Shown in pieces: positions 7,562 through 15,953 of a stretch of DNA of 64,000 nucleotides. Position numbers and translations under genes: made by a program. Origin of the DNA: UBA5448 sp045536965 (GTDB lineage: Bacteria; Bacillota; Clostridia; Oscillospirales; SIG627); contig JAZSON010000024.1 of NCBI GenBank assembly GCA_045536965.1, positions 1 through 64,000 of the forward strand. Reading direction: 5' to 3'. Numbering within the stretch: the first letter of the stretch is position 1; every line of letters starts with the position of its first letter. The notes beneath the pieces are model-generated. The model saw nothing but the letters and a program-made list of their open reading frames with translations, had not been told where the DNA came from and did not search any database.

Positions 7562-10390
7562 TTATCCCTCTTTGACCTTGCCGCTGCCTGTTTTGACATC
7601 CCAAACGTTCTTACCGATCTTGATGTTTTTGAGTTTTTCGCCCGTGTTTCTCTCGGTGATCAGAGAATCGCCGTAGCTCTCGCGGCTGTTGAAAACAATA
7701 TTGTATTCAAAGGTTCTGTCCTTGGTGGCTTTACCGCGCACATTGAAGGGCGGCTGGGTACTCAAGAAGGTGTTGTTATAAATGTAGGTATATTCACCTG
7801 CGATGTTGGTGCCGTCGGTACGGTCTGCGCCGCCGTGCATATCAAAGTTGGCGCTGAGCGCGTTGCCCAATTCGATATTGTTATAGGCGGTGTAACCGCT
7901 GTCGGCGTGACCGCTACCCGCGATGGAGTGGCGGTTGTAGTTAAAGATGTTGTTATAAATGGTGCTGTAAGAATGGCCGTGGGAAACGCCATATCCAAGA
8001 CCCTTCATCTGGTTGTGGTGAATGTAGTTGTGATGGATTTCAATGCCCGTAGAAGCAACACCCTGCGCCGTATTGAGGGTGATGGCGCAAGAGGTAAAGC
8101 CCGAAAGCTCACAGTTGTCAATCTCAACGTCGTTGGCGTTGACGGCAATACCCGAAACCACCTGCAAATTGTAGTAATATGCGTGGTCAATATCGCCGGG
8201 TTGATTCTTTTCGCAGGGCGGGAAGTTGCCTGCCGAGAAGGCGTGATAGTGGTGGGATTCATGGGTGGCGGGGTCGGGACCGTGGAAGGTCAGACCCGAA
8301 ATACGCACGCCGTCACTGAAAATTTGGATGAGCATATCGGCGCCCAGAGCCGTCACCATGATGACGCCGCCCGTGGACACACGTCCGTCCTCATAAACGT
8401 AGCCGCGGTTGGAGCAAAGGGTGATCTTGCTTTTGATTTCCAGTGTTTTGATGGTGGAATTGCCGACATCCGAAAGATCGATGCGGGCATCCTCGGGAAT
8501 GTAAATGATCGCGCCGTCTTTGGCGATGGCAACGGCAGAACTCAGCTGCGCGGCGGTTCTGCAAACATAATCGGCATCTTTTTCGCTGTAAATTTGGTAA
8601 TATCCCACACCGCCGCCGAGCGGGCCTTTTTCATCGGCGCTGGCGCCGTAGGTCTTGCCGTCGATCTCCTTGGAAATACCGTCCTTTTGATCAAGGTAGC
8701 TAAGATAGTTGGTGTAACCGCCAATGTCGGTCAACACCTCGTTGACGTGCTTTTTCATCCCATCCACTATGGCGTTATCCCCGCTGTCAAGAATGGTGCG
8801 GAGAGTCAGGTAAGGATCGTCGTCTTTGTTGGGATAATAGTTTGCGCCGAGAATGCTTAACGAAGAAAGGGTCACATCGACTTTTTTTGCTTCCTTGGCA
8901 GTCGGAACGTAAGCGGTCAACGAAACGCCTTCATCGGTAAATCCGTTTGCGCCCTTACGCATGACCTTGGGCGCTAAAATGTTGTATGCGTTGTTGCGAA
9001 TCAAAACGCGTTCTTTATCGTATATACCGCTATCCACCGTGTTGAGGGTAGAAAGGTTATCGGTATAAACGGTCTCGGCATATGCAAAAAGGTTGTTTTC
9101 CACCGTGAGGCTTAAGGGAAGACCGGCCGCAGAGACCAGCTCGCCGCCGCAAAGGAAGGTGTTGTTCTTGACGATAAGGCTCTTGCAGGAAACCCTTGCT
9201 TTTTTATAATCGGCATCGTAAACCTTGGAAGAACCAAGCAGGAAAAGGGGTTTATCCACCGTAGAAACCGCCACGTTGTTCTCCGCCGTCAGCTCGGTGT
9301 TTTCACCGAAAACAGAACCGATGGTATTGACGTTGGAAAACAAGTTATAACAAACGTTGACCCGGGCGTTATTGGCAAATATAGCCACGCCGCTCTCCCC
9401 TTGGAGATGGTGGATATAGTTATGGTCAATCAGGACATCCTTGCAGTTTTTCACGGCGATGGCCTGACGGGAAAAGCCCGAGATCTCACAGTTGTCGATT
9501 CTCGCGCCGTCCCCGTCAACGAGAATACCGACCGAGTGATTGGCGGCGGGAATGTCTTTATTAAAGGGGGTGTCGGGACCTTGGATGACAAGACCCGAAA
9601 GACGCGCACCCGCCTTCAAGCGGATGGCAATATCGGTGTAAGAGGTCACCTTGATGATGGAGCCGCTCTTGTTTTGGGTTCCGCGCTCACCCATCAGAAT
9701 AACACCCTCGGGAATGATGATCCGATATTCGATTTTTCCGCTGGTTGCAGTAAAGCCCTCGGTATCACCTGCGAGCAAAAAGTCGGACATATCGATCACG
9801 GTTTCGGCGGGAATATAAATCACATCCCCCGCAATCGCGTTTTGCAAAGCATCCTTTAAACCGTTGTCATCGGTAACGGTTATATATCTTTTCGCGGCCA
9901 TGGGATATCCTTCGCCGCCGCCAATGGCATAGTCATCGTCTTTTGCGCCGAAAATCACCCCATCCTTTTCAAGGAAGGTGTGCCCGAGATAATCGGCATA
10001 GATACCGAGATCCTGCGAATCGGTATGGAGATACGAAAGGTAGGCGCGCAGAAGAGAAGGGTCGGCAAACACATCGTTCTTATGATTTCTCACGGTGGTC
10101 AATCCCGAAACCAAAAAAGCATAGTTGGGGTAATAAGACCGCTGGGTCACCCCTGCAATGTCCACGGGATTTTTGACGGTCAAAGGAACAAAGCGCGCAG
10201 GCTCTTCTTCTGTTTCACCGACATCGCCGCCATTTGGCTTGTTATCCGAGCCATCACCGCTCGGTTGATCGGTTGAGGTTTCGTCATCTGAAACGGGAGG
10301 CTGCTCTTCTTCCCCCGAGCAAGCGGCAAACAGGGAAACGAGTAGGGAGAGCAACACCAAAACAGACAATAATTTACGCATCATAATCAT
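7562..10390 (-). CDS. two-domain beta-helix lipoprotein, copy 4
   Basis: The 942-residue protein begins MIMMRKLLSV with lipobox FAAC (Cys24) and a long Asp/Gly/Ser linker. The start at 10390 is chosen because AGAGGT lies just upstream; an upstream extension to 10420 would add an unlikely leader. Domain 1 starts with VIFGAKDDD and GGGEGYP and holds IDMSDFLLAG, IIPEGVILMG, IDNCEISGF and IDHNYIHH. Domain 2 (KTYGASADE, LGGGVGYY) holds STGG, NFPPC, HHNYIHHNQMKGLGYG, YNRHSIAG, FDMHGG.DR, GTNIAGEY and IYNNTFLS. It is the first gene of the tandem array in the transcribed direction and somewhat more diverged than copies 1-3. Its own promoter lies at 10466-10494. Function as for the other copies is unassigned. 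Confidence 0.9.
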   Translation of the reverse strand: MIMMRKLLSVLVLLSLLVSLFAACSGEEEQPPVSDDETSTDQPSGDGSDNKPNGGDVGETEEEPARFVPLTVKNPVDIAGVTQRSYYPNYAFLVSGLTTVRNHKNDVFADPSLLRAYLSYLHTDSQDLGIYADYLGHTFLEKDGVIFGAKDDDYAIGGGEGYPMAAKRYITVTDDNGLKDALQNAIAGDVIYIPAETVIDMSDFLLAGDTEGFTATSGKIEYRIIIPEGVILMGERGTQNKSGSIIKVTSYTDIAIRLKAGARLSGLVIQGPDTPFNKDIPAANHSVGILVDGDGARIDNCEISGFSRQAIAVKNCKDVLIDHNYIHHLQGESGVAIFANNARVNVCYNLFSNVNTIGSVFGENTELTAENNVAVSTVDKPLFLLGSSKVYDADYKKARVSCKSLIVKNNTFLCGGELVSAAGLPLSLTVENNLFAYAETVYTDNLSTLNTVDSGIYDKERVLIRNNAYNILAPKVMRKGANGFTDEGVSLTAYVPTAKEAKKVDVTLSSLSILGANYYPNKDDDPYLTLRTILDSGDNAIVDGMKKHVNEVLTDIGGYTNYLSYLDQKDGISKEIDGKTYGASADEKGPLGGGVGYYQIYSEKDADYVCRTAAQLSSAVAIAKDGAIIYIPEDARIDLSDVGNSTIKTLEIKSKITLCSNRGYVYEDGRVSTGGVIMVTALGADMLIQIFSDGVRISGLTFHGPDPATHESHHYHAFSAGNFPPCEKNQPGDIDHAYYYNLQVVSGIAVNANDVEIDNCELSGFTSCAITLNTAQGVASTGIEIHHNYIHHNQMKGLGYGVSHGHSYSTIYNNIFNYNRHSIAGSGHADSGYTAYNNIELGNALSANFDMHGGADRTDGTNIAGEYTYIYNNTFLSTQPPFNVRGKATKDRTFEYNIVFNSRESYGDSLITERNTGEKLKNIKIGKNVWDVKTGSGKVKEG

Positions 10391-10465
10391 ACCTGACCTC
10401 TTTGTAAATTCGCGGGGCATTTATCCAAAAATGCCAAGTATAAAACCCTCTCGCATTTTAATGAT

Positions 10466-10494
10466 ATTGTAACAGAAAAAGAGTGCAATGTAAA
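10466..10494 (-). promoter_or_regulatory. promoter of beta-helix lipoprotein copy 4
   Basis: Minus-strand -35 TTTACA (10489-10494) and -10 TACAAT (10466-10471) with a 17-base spacer. The leader to the start codon is about 75 bases, longer than in copies 1-3. Confidence 0.65.
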
Positions 10495-10601
10495 TAAAAA
10501 ACATCCATTTTGTGACTATTGTACAGAATAGATTCTTTCCTTTGTGCACAATTTCTTTCGATCCCGTTTTCCATCCTCTCCCCCGTATAAAAAAGAGACG
10601 G

Positions 10602-10630
10602 TTGACAAGAAAAATGACCTCTGTTATACT
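10602..10630 (+). promoter_or_regulatory. birA promoter
   Basis: Consensus -35 TTGACA (10602-10607), 17-base spacer and -10 TATACT (10625-10630), followed by GGGAGG just before the start codon. Confidence 0.8.
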
Positions 10631-10650
10631 TTTTTCGGGAGGATGATTCT

Positions 10651-11457
10651 ATGAACCGTACCGAAAAAATCGACATCTTATCTTCCGACGGCATACGCCG
10701 CCACCTCAAATCTCACACCCCCGCACTCAACATCTGCACCCTGCCTACCGCCACCTCGACAAACGCGCTGGTGCGGGATGTGGCAAGAGAGGGGGAAAAA
10801 GAGGGATACCTCTTGATCGCCGAAGGACAAACGGCAGGCCGCGGTCGGCTTGGCAGGTCCTTTTTCTCGCCCGCGGGCAGCGGCATCTATATGTCCCTCC
10901 TGCTCCGCCCTCAAAACCGATCCCCCGAAGCCTCCCTGCGCATCACCACCACGGCAGCGGTCGCTCTCTGCCGCGCGCTGGAAGAAATTTCCGATCTCAC
11001 CCCGCAGATTAAATGGGTCAACGATATCTACTTAAACGGCAAAAAGGTCTGCGGCATTCTCACCGAAGGCGCCCTCTCCCCCCTCGACAATTCCCTTGAC
11101 TTCGCCGTGCTCGGCATCGGCATCAATGTCTATACCCCCGACGGCGGCTTTCCGGCCGATATTGAAAACATCGCCGGCGCCCTCTTTGAAAACAAAAAGC
11201 AGGATACCAAAAACCGTCTGATCGCCGCCTTTTTAAATGCCTTTTTCAAAGAATACCCCACCCCAAGCGCCGCCTGCGCAGACGAATACCGCAAACGCAA
11301 TCTGGCCATCGGCAAAAATGTTCTCCTTATTCGCGGAGAAAATCAAATCCCCGCTAAGGTAATCGACATTGACGGTGACTGCCGCCTTATCGTCGAATAT
11401 CCCGATGGGGCAAAGGGTATATACGCCTCGGGCGAAATCAGCTTGAGAATGAAATAA
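10651..11457 (+). CDS. birA: biotin--[biotin carboxyl-carrier protein] ligase
   Basis: The 268-residue protein attaches biotin to the carrier protein of biotin-dependent carboxylases through a biotinyl-AMP intermediate. The biotin/ATP loop reads GRGRLGRS at residues 63-70, followed by KWVNDIYLNGKKVCGIL with the expected catalytic lysine region, and VLGIGINV. A short C-terminal domain follows. There is no N-terminal helix-turn-helix domain, so this is the ligase-only type and should not be a repressor. Start supported by GGGAGG nine bases upstream. The gene is alone, divergent from the lipoprotein array and with its own promoter; no carboxylase or biotin synthesis gene lies nearby. Confidence 0.93.
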   Translation: MNRTEKIDILSSDGIRRHLKSHTPALNICTLPTATSTNALVRDVAREGEKEGYLLIAEGQTAGRGRLGRSFFSPAGSGIYMSLLLRPQNRSPEASLRITTTAAVALCRALEEISDLTPQIKWVNDIYLNGKKVCGILTEGALSPLDNSLDFAVLGIGINVYTPDGGFPADIENIAGALFENKKQDTKNRLIAAFLNAFFKEYPTPSAACADEYRKRNLAIGKNVLLIRGENQIPAKVIDIDGDCRLIVEYPDGAKGIYASGEISLRMK

Positions 11458-11537
11458 ACAACTAAGCTATAAAACATAAACATTTACCGCCAAACACTCA
11501 AAGCGAACCATTTAGCACATTTGGACAAAAAATGCAA

Positions 11538-11571
11538 AATACGGTATACCTCTTTTAAGATATACCGTATT
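11538..11571. repeat. palindromic repeat, related to 40161-40195
   Basis: Long near-perfect palindrome (AATACGGTATA ... TATACCGTATT) downstream of birA. A second copy in inverted orientation lies at 40161-40195, and both are flanked by an AAACTGTC(C/T)TT motif, so the unit is a dispersed repeat of about 50 bases rather than only a terminator. Confidence 0.55.
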
Positions 11572-11590
11572 CATCCAAAACTGTCTTTTA

Positions 11591-11619
11591 GAGAAGCTGC
11601 AAATTGCGGCTTCTCTTTT
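11591..11619 (+). terminator. terminator between birA and lipoprotein copy 5
   Basis: Hairpin GAGAAGC / GCTTCTC with inner TGCAAATTGC, followed on the plus strand by TTTTCATTTT. It can serve birA; on the minus strand it lies just after the stop of copy 5. Confidence 0.65.
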
Positions 11620-11623
11620 CATT

Positions 11624-13651
11624 TTAATCCGCACCCTCGACGATCACGCCGTCGGAGGTGGAAATTTCCCACAGATTTTTACCGATGTTCATATTTTCCA
11701 CCACCTCGTCACGGCCGCCATGGTTGCGGGTCAAAACACCGCGATAGTCCTTGGAGCCTCTGTAAATGATGTTATGATGGAAGGTGTTTTCATCCCGCGG
11801 TGTACCGCGCAGATAATAGGGATTGCGCGGACCGAGGAAAGCATTGTTGTAAACGTGCATATATTCCCCTGCAATATCGGTACCGTCGCGTCTGTCACGA
11901 CCGCCGTGCATATCAAAATAATGCCCGACAGAAAAGCCCATTTCAATGTTATCTCTTGCAATATAACCGCTTTCGGGTGCGCCTGTTCCCGCAATGGAAT
12001 GGCGGTTAAAATTAAACAGATTGCAATAGACCTCGCTGTAAGAATAATCGTGGGAAACACCGTATCCGAGACCCAAGCGTTGATTGTGGTGCTCGTAGTT
12101 ATGGTGAATCAAAGCACCGCGGCTGGGAGTGCAAATATCCCGTTGTCCCTCGACCTTTACGCGCTTTGTTTCACGAAGCGCAATGGCGCTGTGGCTAAAG
12201 CCGGAAATCTCGCAGTTGTCAATCTCGGTATTGTCGGCGCGAACAAAAATGCCTTGTGTGGTAGGGAACCCGTAATAATACTTGTTGATGACAGGTCCCT
12301 CGAATTTAGCCGAACGCATATTGTGATTAAAATGGAAGCCGGGGTCTGCACCCTGAATAACAAGACCCGTAATGCGAACGTTGGGATGATAAAGTATCAT
12401 GATCTGCGAAAGGGCAATGGCAGACGATTTGATCATACCGCCTGTGGAAACGCGGCCGTCGGGATGGACATAACCACGATTGGAACAAAGGATAATACCT
12501 TCGGGGGGCGTCAGGGTGTCCACCGTACCGTTTTTAGCGTTGGAAATATCGATTCTGGCGTGCTCATCAATATAAACGATTTGTCCGGGACACGCCTTTT
12601 CCATGGCCGCGAAAAGTTCCTCTTTGTTAGAAACCACAAAGTCGGCATCCTTTTCGGTGAAGATTTGAAAGTACCCCTCACCGCCGCCGATCTTACCCTT
12701 TTCATCCCCGCGGGGACCGTAAAGTTCTCCGTCGAGTACCACGTCGATCAAGTTTCTGTCTAAAAATTCAAGATAATTGGTGTAGTTGCCGATGGAAGCA
12801 ATGATACCGTTCACGGCTTCCTTGGCCACGCCGATAAGAGCGGTGTCGCCGTTTTCAATCAGCGAGCGGATGGCAAGGTAGGCCTTGTCCTCGCTGCTGT
12901 CGTAATAGGATGCCGAAAGAACAAGGGGCGACACTCTTTCAAGCTGCGGTGTCGGCGCCTTCTTTTCCTCGGGCAGATAGGGTGAAAGGGAAACGGCTTC
13001 ATCGAGATAAAGGGTAGGCGAAAGAATGTCAAACACGTTGTTTTTCTCGCTTTTTAAGGAATAATCCTCCGCCTTATATACAAACAGATTATTTTCAAAC
13101 TCTCCCGAGGCAATATCGCCAAAAGAAAGGAAGGTATTTTGTTTATAGGTAATCCTCCCGCCGCGGCAAAGGGTACGGGGAGAAAGAGCATCAAAAACGT
13201 CCACGTTGTTATAAAACGCAACCTCGCTGTCCGATGCATCGGCAACCGTTTTAACCTTTGAAAACAGATTGGAGGAAAGATTTGCTGCCGCACCGCTGAA
13301 GGTCAAAGCCACGCCGCACTGCCCCAGAACATGATGGATATAATTATGACAGATCGAAACATCCCTTGCATTTTCGATCCGAATGGCCTTGTGGTAAAAT
13401 CCCGCAATCTCACAGTTTTCAATGACCGCGCCGTCCCCCTCGATCACAATGCCCGAGGAGTGGTTGTCGGGGATGTTTCCCGCATCCTCGGGTCTGTCGG
13501 GACCCTGAATACAAAGACCGATAAGGCGAGCGTTTTTCTTAAGGCGCATCAGCGTCTCCGTGTAGGTGGTCAGCTTGATCATGCCGCCCCTGATGATGTT
13601 AAAATAAGACCATACCAAAAGAACGAGGGTATGGTCTTTTTCTACACACAA
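11624..13651 (-). pseudogene. beta-helix lipoprotein, copy 5, 5'-truncated
   Basis: The open frame codes for up to 675 residues. Homology with copies 1-4 begins only near 13590 (GGMIKLTTYTETLMRLKKNA, matching the middle of domain 1), so signal peptide, linker and about 240 residues are missing. The rest is intact: IENCEIAGF, CHNYIHHV, then domain 2 with GGGEGYF, STGG, HHNYEHHNQRLGLGYG, FNRHSIAG, FDMHGGRDRRDG and GTDIAGEY. Domain 2 has an extra insertion (residues near 500, RDICTPSRG) not seen in other copies. The first ~20 residues of the open frame (CVEKDHTLVLL...) come from foreign sequence that also contains a hairpin, and there is no clear ribosome site. Without a signal peptide it could not be exported. 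The break coincides with the start of an AT-rich island. The long frame without stops suggests recent truncation. Confidence 0.75.
13605..13642. terminator. bidirectional hairpin at the island edge
   Basis: Perfect inverted repeat GACCATACC / GGTATGGTC followed by TTTTT on the plus strand and TTATTTT on the minus strand. It lies exactly where lipoprotein homology ends. Confidence 0.65.
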
Positions 13652-13770
13652 ATCCAGTATTTAAGGGGGGTAGAGTACATTTTAACATTGCAGCCAAATT
13701 GCAGCGCATGTGCAATATAACTATGGTTTTGTAATAAAAGTGCAGCAAAAAGAAAGTTTTTTGGATACGA

Positions 13771-13800
13771 AAAAAGCCGATGCACAATGCATCGGCTAAA
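13771..13800 (-). terminator. terminator of the metallophosphoesterase gene
   Basis: Hairpin AGCCGATGCA / TGCATCGGCT followed by TTTTTT on the minus strand, just after the stop at 13808. Confidence 0.85.
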
Positions 13801-13807
13801 ATTTCGA

Positions 13808-14482
13808 TTAAATCTTATAAATTTTGTCAAATACCGCAGTAAACTTTTCATCAACTTCAACATCTTTATGGTAATGTCCAAAGAACCATTTTTTACATGC
13901 CACACTGTTTCTTATCTTTTCCAGAAAATCTGTAAGTTGGTTAATTTCATATGTTGGAGCAATTTTATCTTGAACAGATGTCGGGGCAGAATGGGTTATC
14001 ACATAATCAAATTCAGAATTATTCTTCTTGAGATTTTCTTCTGCAGCACTATACTCTTTTTCGCTTGGCATTTCATCTTTCCACCAATTTTTGCCTTCGG
14101 TTCGATGTTCTTTGTCGTGCGAGCTTGCCCCACCAAATACGAAGAACTTCTTTCCGTCAATATTATATACTTCGCCCCTGATTAAATGATATATGCCATC
14201 ATCAACTTTGTGTGCAATACTATCACCAAAATCTACCGTTGGCAGATTATAAAGCATCTCAAAGTTTTCGTGATTACCATCAATAAAAAGTGTTGTGAAA
14301 TTTTTTCTTTTCAACCACTTTATCCAATATTTTTCTTCATTGCTGCCGTCCCACACGCCACCAAAATCACCACATATGATCACATAATCATTTTTGGTCA
14401 TTTCTTTTTGCTCGGGAAAACGTTTAGTGGAAAGTTTCTGTATATCGACTGGTATGTGTGTATCGCCTGTAATATATATCAC
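13808..14482 (-). CDS. metallophosphoesterase family protein
   Basis: The 224-residue protein shows the complete calcineurin-like metal-binding set in order: GDTH near residue 6, GDFGG near 38, GNHE near 69, a late THSA and GHYH near 203. These coordinate two metal ions for hydrolysis of phosphoesters. The target (nucleic acid end, nucleotide or phosphoprotein) cannot be deduced. It follows the ParB-domain gene by 18 bases on the same strand, so the DUF4417, ParB-domain and phosphoesterase genes are probably one operon. Base composition is clearly AT-richer than the flanking genes, in line with acquired DNA. Stand-alone phosphoesterases of this size are common in phages and mobile islands. 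Confidence 0.85.
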   Translation of the reverse strand: MIYITGDTHIPVDIQKLSTKRFPEQKEMTKNDYVIICGDFGGVWDGSNEEKYWIKWLKRKNFTTLFIDGNHENFEMLYNLPTVDFGDSIAHKVDDGIYHLIRGEVYNIDGKKFFVFGGASSHDKEHRTEGKNWWKDEMPSEKEYSAAEENLKKNNSEFDYVITHSAPTSVQDKIAPTYEINQLTDFLEKIRNSVACKKWFFGHYHKDVEVDEKFTAVFDKIYKI

Positions 14483-14500
14483 AGCAATTCCCCCTTTCTG

Positions 14501-15061
14501 TTAATCAAACCAAAGCAAATCGTTAATTGTTTTGTATCCTTTATATGGCAGCGAAACCTTTTGCGTAGGAATTTTATCCAATTTCAGCTGCTTTGCTGCC
14601 CTTAATCTATGATGCCCATCAACAACATACTTTGTACCTTTATACTCAACATATTTGATAGGTTCAGTAATCCCATTTTTTCTTATACTTTCCACGAGAT
14701 TACTATATTGTTTTTTGCTCAACGTAAGCTTATGAGTTTGTGTTAGCTTTGATGGTGCAATCCTTTTTATGCCCTTTGCAGCATCCGACACTTTATCTGC
14801 CGTTTTAGCTGCATCTACAGCTTTATCTGCTATTTTAGCGAGTTTTGCCGCATCACCAATCTCACCAACTACCGGGACAACACCAAGTGCACTAAGTCCC
14901 GCGGAGACAAAATCCCCTCTTGCAAGGTCAACAGGTATCGATGCCAAGTTTGTAAAAGTATCAAGTCCCGGAATAAGCGATGCAGCTGCTAGCATATTGC
15001 TTAATGCATCTAAACTACTACCTTTGGTGTTTCCAAAATTTCCTGATATACTTCCACCCAT
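14501..15061 (-). CDS. toxin-like protein with C-terminal ParB-type domain
   Basis: The 186-residue protein has two parts. Residues 1-100 are Gly/Ala-rich and hydrophobic (LIPGLDTFTNLASIP, GVVPVVGEIGD) followed by an Ala/Lys/Asp helix; such segments resemble the pre-toxin region of polymorphic toxins. Residues 105-186 form a ParB-like domain with GITEPIKYVEYKGTKYV and the signature DGHHRLRAAKQL, which in this superfamily binds or hydrolyses nucleotides or cuts DNA. No secretion or N-terminal delivery domain is present. The start codon overlaps the stop of the DUF4417 gene by one base (TAATG), suggesting coupled translation. No obvious immunity gene is visible. The toxin reading is inference; a DNA-binding phage protein is the main alternative. 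Confidence 0.6.
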   Translation of the reverse strand: MGGSISGNFGNTKGSSLDALSNMLAAASLIPGLDTFTNLASIPVDLARGDFVSAGLSALGVVPVVGEIGDAAKLAKIADKAVDAAKTADKVSDAAKGIKRIAPSKLTQTHKLTLSKKQYSNLVESIRKNGITEPIKYVEYKGTKYVVDGHHRLRAAKQLKLDKIPTQKVSLPYKGYKTINDLLWFD

Positions 15062-15726
15062 TAAGCAGTCACCTGCTTTCTGGACTTTGAAAATTCACTT
15101 TCAAAGGCTATGATGTTGATACCCATATCCTTATAGGGCTTGAAGATACTGTCAGGTGCACTACCGTAAACTATTATAGTTTTAGGAGACAGCCTTTGCA
15201 CCATTCGGGCAAGCCCGATTTTAAAGAAGATTTTATCCTCTTTGCGCTTAATACAACCATGTGTGCCTACTGCAACAGTTTTGTTTTCTTCTATCCCGTC
15301 AAAGCAGAAAGAGAAGGTTCTTTCATCCCCGAATCTTACATTTGGGATGACTTCAACGCCGTTATTCTGCAACCAAACGGCTATTGCTCTGCTACGATAT
15401 GTATTCCACATTTGCATGATAAGCGGCATATTTCGATAAAGGCTAAAATCAGGGGATATGATACCCTTGAACTTTTTCAACTTATCGAGATATTGTCTTG
15501 GCTTGTTCCAAAGCCTTTCAAAATCCCTGTCATGCTCGTAAAAGACCACCCAGCAGTCAAAATCGTCCCATGTTTTAGACATTGCCTTTGAAAATATTAT
15601 GACTTTATCTGGTAAATGGTCGCTTGTCCTGATGACAGGCAACTCATAATAACCATCATAGTCAGCATTTTCTACCAAGAATGCATGGAAAACATCATAA
15701 TTGTTATTAAATTGTACATTCGTCAT
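15061..15726 (-). CDS. DUF4417 family protein
   Basis: The 221-residue protein has features I associate with DUF4417: PDFSLYRNMPLIMQMWNTYR, VIPNVRFGDERTFSFCFDG, AVGTHGC and a late PKTIIVYGSAPD. The function of the family is not established to my knowledge, and many members sit on phages or integrative elements. The start at 15726 is preferred because GGAGGT lies upstream; an in-frame ATG at 15750 has no ribosome site. It overlaps the ParB-domain gene by one base, so the two are made together. The conserved GDER and GTHGC motifs could be enzymatic, but I cannot name a reaction. Confidence 0.7.
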   Translation of the reverse strand: MTNVQFNNNYDVFHAFLVENADYDGYYELPVIRTSDHLPDKVIIFSKAMSKTWDDFDCWVVFYEHDRDFERLWNKPRQYLDKLKKFKGIISPDFSLYRNMPLIMQMWNTYRSRAIAVWLQNNGVEVIPNVRFGDERTFSFCFDGIEENKTVAVGTHGCIKRKEDKIFFKIGLARMVQRLSPKTIIVYGSAPDSIFKPYKDMGINIIAFESEFSKSRKQVTA

Positions 15727-15953
15727 AAAGTTTATTACCTCCGTAAACATTAAAAATCGTAGAAATCATAAAAATTTCCTCCAAACTCTTGATTTTTGTT
15801 TACGGATATGCTAAACTATACTTAACAACACAGTATGCGTTCAGCATACCCGTAAAAAACACATTGTTAAACTGCGCCAACAGTTTTTCTGATGTGTTTT
15901 TTCTTTTTGCTTAAAACAATCAACTTACATCACTCCTTTACAAAAGTTTTTTA

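Noticed and set aside
10651..11457. BirA as biotin operon repressor
   Set aside because: No N-terminal helix-turn-helix domain and no biotin genes nearby.
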